A program made the translations under genes and the position numbers. A DNA stretch of 64,000 bases from Calliopsis andreniformis. Lineage: Eukaryota; Arthropoda; Insecta; Hymenoptera; Andrenidae. The notes under the pieces were generated by a model. That model worked only from the letters and a program-made list of their open reading frames with translations, was not told where the DNA came from and did no database searches. The stretch's first letter is position 1; each line of letters opens with the position of its first letter. Of this stretch, positions 39,047 to 50,059 are shown piece by piece. Location of the stretch: assembly GCF_051401765.1 (NCBI RefSeq), contig NW_027480422.1:11550001-11614000 (forward strand). Reading direction: 5' to 3'.

Positions 39047-40605
39047 TCCACCAGGTCGAATATCTAGGGCCTTAGAAGTCTACGCCCGGAGCATAAAAAG
39101 CAAAATAAATACAACAGTTTTTTTGTCGCATAAAACTAATAATTGCAAGCTGTGTGAAAGTTATGGTCATTTCTACGCTCCGGGCAACCTAGGCTTCACT
39201 CTAGGTCGTTGCTCCACCACATCGAATTGTTAGGGCCTTGGAGGTCAACGCCAGAATCATAAAATACAAAACAAATGCAACAGTTCTTCCATCGTATAAA
39301 ACGAATAATTGCAACAGGTGTGAAAGTTATGGTCATTTCTACGTTCCGGGCAACCTAGACTCCAGTCTCGGGCGTTGCTCCACCATACAGGATAGTTAGG
39401 GCCTTAGAAGTCAACGCCCGAAGCATAAAATAAAATGAAAATGCAACGGTTTTTGAATCGTATAACACGAATAGTTGCAACCCGTTTGAAAGTGATTGTC
39501 ATTTCTACGTTCCGGGCAACCCAGGCTTCACTCTAGGGCGTTGCTCCACCAGATCGAATAGCTAGGGCCTTAGAAGTCTACGCCCGGAGCATAAAATACA
39601 ATAAAAATGCAGCTGTTTTTCCATCGCATAAAATGAACAATTGCAATCAGTGTGAAGGTAATGGTCATTTCTACGTTCCGGGCAACCTAGGCTTCGCTCT
39701 AGGGCGTTGCTTCACCAGATCGAATAGTTAGGGCCTAGGAAGTCAACGCCAGAAGCATAAAACAGAATATAAATACGACAGCCGTTCCATCGTATAAAAC
39801 GAATAATTGCAGCCAATGTGAAAGTGATAGTCATTTCTTCGTTCCGCGCAACCTAGGATTCAATCTAGGGCGTTGCACCACCAGATCGAATAGCTAGGGA
39901 TTTAGAATTCAACGCCAGAAGAAAAAAATACAATAAAAATACAACAGTCTTTCCATCGTATAACAGGAATAACTGGAACCAGTGTGAAGGTACTAATCAT
40001 TTCTACGTTCCGGACAACCTAGGCTTCACACTATCGCGTTTGTCCACCAGATAGAATAGCTAGGGTCTTAAAATTCAACGCCAGAAGCATAAAATACAAT
40101 AAAAATACAACAGTTTTTCATCATACAACAGGAATAATTGCAACCAGTGTGAAAGTAATTGTCATTTCTACGTTCCGGGAAACCTAGGCCTCACTCTAGG
40201 GAGTTGCTCCACCACATCGAATAGCTACGGCCTTAGAAGTCAACGACAGAAGCATAAAATACAATATAAATACAACAGTTTTTCCATCGTATAAAATGAA
40301 TAATTGCAAACAGTGTGGAAGTAATGGCCATTTTTACGTTCCGGGCAACCTAGGCTTCGCTCTAGGGCGTTGCTCCACCAGATCGAATAGTCAGAGCCTT
40401 AGAAGTCAACGCCCTAAGCACAAAATACAATGAAAATGCGACAGTTTTTCCATGGTATAAAATGAATAATTGCAATCAGTGTGAAGGTAATGGTCATTTC
40501 TACGTCCTGGGCAACCTAGGCTTCAGACTAGGGCGTTTCTCCACCAGATCCTATAGTTAGCGCGTTAGAAGACAACGCCCGAAGCATAAAATACAATGAA
40601 GATAC
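36958..40605 (+). repeat. Domain V unit 1: short 22-mer (3,648 bp)
   Basis: Length is 22 x 166 minus 4 bp. It follows the same variant order as the later 57-mer but skips sections: it jumps from the counterpart of about 41,960 to about 42,470, from about 43,310 to about 43,985, and beyond about 45,480 directly to the closing variants (GTCAGAGCC, GCGACAG, TCCATGGTATAAAATG). Confidence 0.78.
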
Positions 40606-43600
40606 ATGAGTGTTTCATCGTATAGCACGAATAATTGGAACCAGTGGGAAAGTAATGGTCATTTCTACGTTCCGGGCAACATACGCTTCACTCTAGGGAG
40701 TTGCTCCACCACATCGAATAGCTACGGCCTTCGAAGTCAACGCCAGAAGCATAAAATACAATATAAAAGCAACAGTTTCTTCATCGTATAAAATGTATAA
40801 TTCCAGACAGTGTGAAAGTAATGGCCATTTCTACGTTACGGGCAACCTAGGTTTCACTCTAGGGCGTTGCTCCACCAGATCGAATAGTTCGGGCCTTAGA
40901 AGTCAACGCCCGAAGCATAAAATAGAATAAAAATACGACAGTTTTTCCATCGTATAACAGGATTAATTGCAACCAGTGTGAAAGTGATGGTTATTTCTAC
41001 GTTCCGGGCAACCTAGGCTTCACTCTAGGGCCTTGTTCCACCAGATCGAATTGTTAGGTCCTTAGAAGTCAACGCCAGAAGCATAAAATACAAAACAAAT
41101 ACAACAGTTTTTCCATCGTATGAAAGGAGTAATTGCTACCGGTGTGAAAGTTATGGTCATTTCTACGTTTCGGGCAACCTATGATTTAATATAGGGCGTT
41201 GTTCCACCAGATCGAATAGCAAGGGCCTAAGAAGTCAACGCCAGAGGCATATCATACAATATAAATACAACGGTTTTTCCATCGTATAAAACGAATAATT
41301 GCATCCAGTGTGCAAGTAATGGCCAGTTCTACGTTCCGGGCAACCTACGCTTCACTGTAGGGCGTTGCTCCACCAGATCGAATAGTTAGGGCCTTAGAAG
41401 TCAACGCCCGAAGCATAAAATACAATAAAGATACAACAGTCTTTCATCGTATAAGAGGAATAATTGCAACCAGTGTGAAAGTAGTGGTCATTTCCACGTT
41501 CCGTGCAACCTAGGCTTCACTCTAGGGCGTTGCTCCACCAGATCGAATAGTTCGGGCCTTAGAAGTCAACGCTCGAAGCATAAAATGCAATGAAAATGCA
41601 CCAGTTTTTCCATCGTATAACACGAATAATTCCAACCAGTCTGAAAGTGAAAGTCATATCTACGTTCCGGGCAACCTAGGCTTCAGACTAGGGCGTTCCT
41701 CCAACAGATCGAATAGTTTGGGCCTTAGAAGTCAACGCCCGAAGCATAAAATACAATAAAGATACAACAGTTTTTCCATCGTATAACAGGAATAATTGCA
41801 ACCAGTGTGAAAGTAATGGTCATTCCTACGTTCCGGGCAACCTAGGCTTCACTCTAGGGCGTTGCTCCACCAGATCGAATATCTAGGGCCTTAGAAGTCT
41901 ACGCCCGGAGCATAAAATACAAAACAAATACAACAGTTTTTCCATCGTATAGAACGAATAATTGCAACCGGTGTGAAAGTTATGGTCATTTCTACGTTCC
42001 GGGCAACCTAGGCTTCACTCTAGGGCGTTGCTCCACCGGGTGGAATAGTTAGGGCCTTACAAGTCAACGCCCGAAGCATATAATACAATGAAAATGCACC
42101 AGTCTTATCCATCGTATAACACGAATAATTCCAACCAGTGTGAAAGTGAAAGTCATATCTACGTTCCGGGCAACCTAGGCTTCAGACTAGGGCGTTTCTC
42201 CAACAGATCGAATAGTTAGGGCCTTAGAAGTCAACGCCCGGAGCATAAAATACAGTTAAAATACAACAGTTTTTCCATCGTATAAAATGAATAATAGCAA
42301 CCGGTGTGAAAGTTATGGTCATTTCTACGTTCCGGGCATCCTAGGCTTCACTTTAGGGTGTTGCACCACCAGATCGAATAGCTAGGGATTTAGAAGTCAA
42401 CGGCAGAAGCATAAAATACAAAACAAATACAACAGTTTTCCGTCGTATAAAACGAATAATTGCAAGCTGTGTGAAAGTTATGGTCATTTCTACGTTCCGG
42501 GCAACCTAGGCTTCACTCTAGGCAGTTGCTCCACCAGATCGAATTGTTAGGGCCTTAGAAGTCAACGGCAGAAGCATAAAATATAAAACAATTACAACAC
42601 CTTTTCCATCATATAAAACGAATGATTGCAACCGGTGTGAAAGTTGTGGTCATTTCTACGTTCCGAGCAACCTAGGCTTCAGACTAGGGCGTTTCTCCAA
42701 CAGATCGAATAGTTAGGGCCTTAGAAGTCAACGCCCGAAGCATAAAATACAATGAAAATGCAACAGTTTTTCATCGTATAGCAGGTATAATTGCAACCAG
42801 TGTGAAAGTTATGGTCATTTCTACGTTCCGGGCAACCTAGGCCTCACCCTAGGGAGTTGCTCCACCACGTCGAATAGCTACGGCCTTCGAAGTCAACGCC
42901 AGAAGCATAAAATACAATATAAATACAACAGTTTTTCCAGAGCATAAAACGAATAATTGCATCCAGAGTGAAAGTGATAGTCATTTCTACGCTCCGGGCA
43001 ACCTAGGCTTCACTCTAGGGCGTTGCTCCACCAGATCGAATAGCTAGGGGCTTAGAATTCAACGCCAGAAGCATAAAATACTCTATAAATACAACAGCTT
43101 TTCCATCGTATAAAACGAAAAATTGCAACCAGTGTGAAAGTTATGGTCATTTCTACATTCCGGGCAACCTAGGCTTCACTCTAGGGCGTTGCTCCACCAG
43201 GTCGAATATCTAGGGCCTTAGAAGTCTACGCCCGGAGCATAAAAAGCAAAATAAATACAGCAGTTTTTCTGTCGCATAAAACTAATAATTGCAAGCTGTG
43301 TGAAAGTTATGGTCATTTCTACGTTTCGGGCAACCTAGGCATCACTCTAGGCCGTTGCTCCACCAGATCGAATTGTTAGGGCCTTAGAAGTCAACGGCAG
43401 AAGCATAAAATATAAAACAATTACAACAGTTTTTCCATCGTATAAAACGAATGATTGCAACCGGTGTGAAAGTTGTGGTCATTTCTACGTTCCGAGCAAC
43501 CTAGGCTTCAGACTAGGGCGTTTCTCCAACAGATCGAATAGTTAGGGCCTTAGAAGTCAACGCCCGAAGCATAAAATACCATAAAGATACAACAGTTTTT

Positions 43601-44807
43601 CCATCGTATAACAGGAGTAATTGCAACCAGTGTGAAAGTGATGGTCATTTCCACGTTCCGGGCAACCTAGACATCGCTCTAGGGCATTGCTGCACCGGAT
43701 CGAATAGTTAGGGCCTAAGAAGTCAACGCCAGAGGCATAAAACAGAATATAAATACAACAGCTGTTCCACCCTATAAAACGAATAATTGCAACCAATGCG
43801 AAAGTGATAGTCATTTCTACGTTTCTGGTAACCTAGGATTCAATCTAGGGCGTTGTTCCACCACATCGAATAGCTAGGGCCTTAGAAGTCCACGCCAGAA
43901 GCATAAAATACGATATAAATACAACAGTTTTTCCATCGTATAAAACGAATAATTGCATCCAGAGTGAAAGTAATAGTCATTTCTACGCTCCGGGCAACCT
44001 AGGCTTCACTCTAGGTCGTTGCTCCACCACATCGAATTGTTAGGGCCTTGGAGGTCAACGCCAGAATCATAAAATACAAAACAAATGCAACAGTTCTTCC
44101 ATCGTATAAAACGAATAATTGCAACCGGTGTGAAAGTTATGGTCATTTCTACGTTCCGGGCAACCTAGACTCCAGTCTCGGGCGTTGCTCCACCATACAG
44201 GATAGTTAGGGCCTTAGAAGTCAACGCCCGAAGCATAAAATAAAATGAAAATGCAACGGTTTTTGAATCGTATAACACGAATAGTTGCAACCCGTTTGAA
44301 AGTGATTGTCATTTCTACGTTCCGGGCAACCCAGGCTTCACTCTAGGGCGTTGCTCCACCAGATCGAATAGCTAGGGCCTTAGAAGTCTACGCCCGGAGC
44401 ATAAAATACAATAAAAATGCAGCTGTTTTTCCATCGCATAAAATGAACAATTGCAATCAGTGTGAAGGTAATGGTCATTTCTACGTTCCGGGCAACCTAG
44501 GCTTCGCTCTAGGGCGTTGCTTCACCAGATCGAATAGTTAGGGCCTAGGAAGTCAACGCCAGAAGCATAAAACAGAATATAAATACGACAGCCGTTCCAT
44601 CGTATAAAACGAATAATTGCAGCCAATGTGAAAGTGATAGTCATTTCTTCGTTCCGCGCAACCTAGGATTCAATCTAGGGCGTTGCACCACCAGATCGAA
44701 TAGCTAGGGATTTAGAATTCAACGCCTGAAGCAAAAAGTACAATAAAAATACAACAGTCTTTCCATCGTATAACAGGAATAACTGGAACCAGTGTGAAAC
44801 TACTGAT

Positions 44808-44833
44808 CATTTCTACGTTCCGGGCAACCTAGG
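44808..44833 (+). other. Most conserved box of the monomer (example copy)
   Basis: This 26-bp stretch runs from CATTTCTACG through CCGGGC to CCTAGG. It is kept in almost all copies across all five domains, while the A/T-rich part and the segment before the GTGTGAAAG motif vary freely. The commonest changes are CAACC to CATCC or CGACC, and occasional CCGTGC, CCGAGC or CCGCGC in place of CCGGGC. Uneven conservation inside a satellite monomer is often read as a constraint from a bound protein, but no binding protein can be named. Selective retention and recent homogenisation both remain possible causes. Confidence 0.7.
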
Positions 44834-44852
44834 CTTCACTCTAGGGCGTTGC
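44824..44852 (+). other. Short dyad (hairpin or cruciform candidate) around CCTAGG (example copy)
   Basis: GCAAC at 44824-44828 pairs with GTTGC at 44848-44852, and CTAG at 44829-44832 pairs with CTAG at 44841-44844. The loop is 8 nt (44833-44840), with a 3-nt bulge (GGC, 44845-44847) on the right arm. The left arm also overlaps the self-palindrome CCTAGG. The arrangement recurs in most monomers. Short dyad symmetries have been reported as enriched in centromeric satellites, where they may favour non-B DNA. Whether this one extrudes in vivo is unknown, and the stem is short and imperfect. Confidence 0.6.
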
Positions 44853-44897
44853 TCCACCAGATCGAATAGTTAGGGCCTTAGAAGTCAACGCCCGAAG

Positions 44898-44950
44898 CAT
44901 AAAATACAATAAATATACAACAGTTTTTTAATCGTATAAAACGCGTAATT
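44898..44950 (+). other. A/T-rich half of the monomer with spaced A- and T-tracts (example copy)
   Basis: In the consensus, runs of 4-5 A or T are centred near monomer positions 95, 106, 119 and 132, so spacings are about 10-13 bp, near the helical repeat. Such spacing can give intrinsic DNA curvature and rotational positioning of a nucleosome. The segment also contains a TATAAAA string and, in many copies, AATAAA. These resemble a TATA box and a poly(A) signal, but they recur in every unit as part of the satellite and no gene follows, so I do not call a promoter. Most inter-monomer variation lies here (for example AATAAAGAT, AAAACAAAT, AATATAAAT and AATGAAAAT forms). Confidence 0.55.
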
Positions 44951-47900
44951 GCAACCGGTGTGAAAGTTATGGTCATTTCTACGTTCCGGGCAAACTAGGC
45001 TTCACTCTAGGGCGTTGCACCACCAGATCGAATAGCTAGGGATTTTGAATTCAACGCCAGAAGAAAAAAATACAATAAAAATACAACAGTCTTTCCATCG
45101 TATAACAGGAATAACTGGAACCAGTGTGAAGGTACTAATCATTTCTACGTTCCGGACAACCTAGGCTTCACACTATCGCGTTTGTCCACCAGATAGAATA
45201 GCTAGGGTCTTAAAATTCAACGCCAGAAGCATAAAATACAATAAAAATACAACAGTTTTTCATCATACAACAGGAATAATTGCAACCAGTGTGAAAGTAA
45301 TTGTCATTTCTACGTTCCGGGAAACCTAGGCCTCACTCTAGGGAGTTGCTCCACCACATCGAATAGCTACGGCCTTAGAAGTCAACGACAGAAACATAAA
45401 ATACAATATAAATACAACTGTTTTTCCATCGTATAAAATGAATAATTGCAAACAGTGTGGAAGTAATGGCCATTTTTACGTTCCGGGAAACCTAGGATTC
45501 ACTCTAGGGCGTTGCTTCACCAGATGGAATAGTTAGGGTCTTAGAAGTCAACGCCCGAAGCATAAAATACAATGAAAGTGCAACAGTTTTTCCAACGTAT
45601 AACACGAATAATTCTAACCACTATGAAAGTGATAGTCATCTCTAGGTCCCGGGCAAGCTAGGCTTCACTCTAGGGCGTCGCTCCAACAGATCGGATAGCT
45701 AGGGCCTTAGAAGTCAACGCCCGAAGCATAAAATACAATAAAGATACAACAGTTCTTCAATCGTATAAAACGAGTAATTGCAACCGGTGTGAAAGTTATG
45801 GTCATTTCGACGTTCCGGGCAACCTAGGCTTCACTCTAGGGCGTTGCAACACCAGAGCGAATAGCTAGGGATTTAGAATTCAACGCCAGAAGAAAAAAAT
45901 ACAATAAAAATACAACAGTCTTTCCATCGTATAACAGGAATAACTGGAACCAGTGTGAAAGTACTGATCATTTCTACGTTCCGGGCATCCTAGGCTTCAC
46001 TCTAGGGAGTTGCTCCACCACATCGAATAGCTACGGCCTTTGAAGTCAAAGCCAGAAGCATAAAATACAATATAAATACAACAGTTTTTCCATCGTATAA
46101 AATGAATAATTGCAAACAGTGTGGTAGTAATGGCTATTTCTACGTTCCGGGCAACCTAGGCTACACTCTAGGGCGTTGCACCACCAGATCGAGTTGATAG
46201 GAATTTAGAAGTCAACGCCCGAAGCATAAAATACAATAAAGATACAACAGTTTTTCCATCGTATAAGAGGAGTAATTGCAACCAGTGTGAAAGTGAAGGT
46301 CATTTCTACGTTCCGGGCAACCTAGGCTTCACTCTAGGGCGTTGTTCCACCAGATCGAGTAGATAGGAATTTAGAAGTCAACGCCCGAAGCATAAAATAC
46401 AATAAGGATACATCAGTTTTTCCATCGTATAAGAGGAGTAATTGCAACCAGTGTAAATGTGATGGTCATTTCTACGTTCCGGGCAACCTAGGCTTCACTC
46501 TAGGGCGTTGCTCCACCAGATCGAATAGTTAGGGCCTAAGAAGTGAACGCCAGAAGCATAAAACACAATATAAATCCAACAGTTTTTCCATCGTATAAAA
46601 CGAACAATTGCAACCAGTGTGAACGTAATGGTCATTTCTACGGTCCGGGCAACCTAGGCTTCACTCTAGGGCGTTGCTCCACCACATCGAATAGCTACGG
46701 CCTTAGCAGTCAACGCCAGCAGCATAAAATACAATACAAATAAAACAGTTTTTCCATCGTACAACAGGAATAACTGCAACCAGTGTGAAAGTACTGGCCA
46801 TTTCCACGTCCCGGGCAACCTAGGCTTCAGACTAGGGCGTTTCTCCACCAGATCGAATAGTTAGGGCCTTAGAAGTCAACGCACGAAGCATAAAATACAG
46901 TGAAGATACAACAGTTTTTCATCGTATAGCAGGAATAATTGCAACCAGTGTGAAAGTAATGGTCATTTCTACGTTCCGGCCGACCTAGGCTTCACTCTAG
47001 GGAGTTGTTCAACCAGATCGAATTGTTAGGTCCTTAGAGCTCAACGCCAGAAGCATAAAATACAAATCAAATACAACAGTTTTTGCATCGTATAAAACGA
47101 GCAATTGCAACCGGTGTGAAAGTTATGCCCATTTCTACGTTCCGGGCAACCTAGGCTTCGCTCTAGGGCGTTGCTCCACCAGATCGAATAGTCAGAGCCT
47201 TAGAAGTCAACGCCCTAAGCACAAGATACAATGAAAATGCGACAGTTTTTCCATGGTATAAAATGAATAATTGCAATCAGTGTGAAGGTAATGGTCATTT
47301 CTACTTTCAGGGCAACCTAGGCTCCGCCCTAGGGCGTTGCTCCACCAGATCGAATAGTTAGGGCCTTAGAAGTCAACGCCAGAAGCATAAAATACAAAAC
47401 AAATACAACAGTTTTCCGTCGTATAAAACGAATAATTGCAAGCTGTGTGAAAGTTATGGTCATTTCTACGTTCCGGGCAACCTAGGCTTCACTCTAGGCA
47501 GTTGCTCCACCAGATTGAATTGTTAGGGCCTTAGAAGTCAACGGCAGAAGCATAAAATATAAAACAATTACAACACCTTTTCCATCATATAAAACGAATG
47601 ATTGCAACCGGTGTGAAAGTTGTGGTCATTTCTACGTTCCGAGCAACCTAGGCTTCAGACTAGGGCGTTTCTCCAACAGATCGAATAGTTAGGGCCTTAG
47701 AAGTCAACGCCCGAAGCATAAAATACAATGAAAATGCAACAGTTTTTCATCGTATAGCAGGTATAATTGCAACCAGTGTGAAAGTTATGGTCATTTCTAC
47801 GTTCCGGGCAACCTAGGCCTCAGCCTAGGGAGTTGCTCCACCACGTCGAATAGCTACGGCCTTCGAAGTCAACGCCAGAAGCATAAAATACAATATAACT

Positions 47901-50059
47901 ACAACAGTTTTTCCAGAGCATAAAACGAATAATTGCATCCAGAGTGAAAGTGATAGTCATTTCTACGCTCCGGGCAACCTAGGCTTCACTCTAGGGCGTT
48001 GCTCCACCAGATCGAATAGCTAGGGGCTTAGAATTCAACGCCAGAAGCATAAAATACTCTATAAATACAACAGCTTTTCCATCGTATAAAACGAAAAATT
48101 GCAACCAGTGTGAAAGTTATGGTCATTTCTACATTCCGGGCAACCTAGGCTTCACTCTGGGGCGTTGCTCCACCAGGTCGAATATCTAGGGCCTTAGAAG
48201 TCTACGCCCGGAGCATAAAAAGCAAAATAAATACAACAGTTTTTTTGTCGCATAAAACTAATAATTGCAAGCTGTGTGAAAGTTATGGTCATTTCTACGT
48301 TTCGGGCAACCTAGGCATCACTCTAGGCCGTTGCTCCACCAGATCGAATTGTTAGGGCCTTAGAAGTCAACGGCAGAAGCATAAAATATAAAACAATTAC
48401 AACAGTTTTTCCATCGTATAACAGGAGTAATTGCAACCAGTGTGAAAGTGATGGTCATTTCCACGTTCCGGGCAACCTAGACATCGCTCTAGGGCATTGC
48501 TGCACCGGATCGAATAGTTAGGGCCTAAGAAGTCAACGCCAGAAGCATAAAATACGATATAAATACAACAGTTTTTCCATCGTATAAAACGAATAATTGC
48601 ATCCAGAGTGAAAGTAATAGTCATTTCTACGCTCCGGGCAACCTAGGCTTCACTCTAGGTCGTTGCTCCACCACATCGAATTGTTAGGGCCTTGGAGGTC
48701 AACGCCAGAATCATAAAATACAAAACAAATGCAACAGTTCTTCCATCGTATAAAACGAATAATTGCAACAGGTGTGAAAGTTATGGTCATTTCTACGTTC
48801 CGGGCAACCTAGACTCCAGTCTCGGCCGTTGCTCCACCATACAGGATAGTTAGGGCCTTAGAAGTCAACGCCCGAAGCATAAAATAAAATGAAAATGCAA
48901 CGGTTTTTGAATCGTATAACACGAATAGTTGCAACCCGTTTGAAAGTGATTGTCATTTCTACGTTCCGGGCAACCCAGGCTTCACTCTAGGGCGTTGCTC
49001 CACCAGATCGAATAGCTAGGGCCTTAGAAGTCTACGCCCGGAGCATAAAATACAATAAAAATGCAGCTGTTTTTCCATCGCATAAAATGAACAATTGCAA
49101 TCAGTGTGAAGGTAATGGTCATTTCTACGTTCCGGGCAGCCTAGGCTTCGCTCTAGGGCGTTGCTTCACCAGATCGAATAGTTAGGGCCTAGGAAGTCAA
49201 CGCCAGAAGCATAAAACAGAATATAAATACGACAGCCGTTCCATCGTATAAAACGAATAATTGCAGCCAATGTGAAAGTGATAGTCATTTCTTCGTTCCG
49301 CGCAACCTAGGATTCAATCTAGGGCGTTGCACCACCAGATCGAATAGCTAGGGATTTAGAATTCAACGCCAGAAGAAAAAAATACAATAAAAATACAACA
49401 GTCTTTCCATCGTATAACAGGAATAACTGGAACCAGTGTGAAGGTACTAATCATTTCTACGTTCCGGACAACCTAGGCTTCACACTATCGCGTTTGTCCA
49501 CCAGATAGAATAGCTAGGGTCTTAAAATTCAACGCCAGAAGCATAAAATACAATAAAAATACAACAGTTTTTCATCATACAACAGGAATAATTGCAACCA
49601 GTGTGAAAGTAATTGTCATTTCTACGTTCCGGGAAACCTAGGCCTCACTCTAGGGAGTTGCTCCACCACATCGAATAGCTACGGCCTTAGAAGTCAACGA
49701 CAGAAGCATAAAATACAATATAAATACAACAGTTTTTCCATCGTATAAAATGAATAATTGCAAACAGTGTGGAAGTGATGGCCATTTTTACGTTCCGGGC
49801 AACCTAGGCTTCGCTCTAGGGCGTTGCTCCACCAGATCGAATAGTCAGAGCCTTAGAAGTCAACGCCCTAAGCACAAAATACAATGAAAATGCGACAGTT
49901 TTTCCATGGTATAAAATGAATAATTGCAATCAGTGTGAACGTAATGGTCATTTCTACGTCCTGGGCAACCTAGGCTTCAGACTAGGGCGTTTCTCCACCA
50001 GATCCTATAGTTAGCGCGTTAGAAGACAACGCCCGAAGCATAAAATACAATGAAGATAC

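Larger units (their letters stand above)
44808..44973 (+). repeat. Representative 166-bp monomer
   Basis: This copy is close to the consensus I assembled by eye and is given as a reference unit, with its phase set at the start of the conserved box. Monomer positions 1-26 hold the box, 17-45 the dyad, 46-90 a moderately variable GC-richer part, 91-145 the A/T-rich part with short A- and T-tracts, and 141-166 a segment reading roughly ATTGCAACC then GTGTGAAAG. The consensus has about 43% GC. A length of 166 bp is close to the DNA protected by a nucleosome plus linker histone, a common property of centromeric monomers. The phase is arbitrary because a tandem array has no natural first base. Confidence 0.93.
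40606..50059 (+). repeat. Domain V unit 2: 57-mer (9,454 bp)
   Basis: Length is 57 x 166 minus 8 bp. Inside it, a stretch from about 42,420 to 45,480 is partly repeated from about 47,397 to 49,790 (offset 4,976 bp at the left end, 30 monomers minus 4), with single monomers gained or lost between the two. The unit is thus itself an imperfect tandem of about 30 and 27 monomers. Confidence 0.84.

Noticed and set aside
40606..40791. Plus-strand 61-codon frame seen at 25,346, 40,606, 50,060 and 58,186
   Set aside because: Useful as a marker of HOR unit starts, but it is satellite sequence with no sign of coding selection; the nearly identical copies at 31,652 and 36,958 carry TCGTAAAGC in place of TCGTATAGC, which puts an in-frame TAA within the first ten codons.
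44811..44828. Resemblance of TTCTACGTTCCGGG to a CENP-B box
   Set aside because: The canonical box needs TTCG, four bases, A, two bases, CGGG. Here CGGG is present, but at that spacing TTCG and the central A do not match, and the nearest TTC is off in spacing.
44935..44950. TATA box and AATAAA poly(A) signal in every monomer
   Set aside because: TATAAAA and AATAAA strings are part of the A/T-rich satellite half in hundreds of copies and no gene follows. Transcription is possible but is not shown by the sequence.
46543..46743. Plus-strand 66-codon frame, repeated at 54,669, and an opposing frame at 46,666-46,848, repeated at 54,792
   Set aside because: Both lie in ordinary monomers and recur only because the HOR unit recurs at 8,126 bp.
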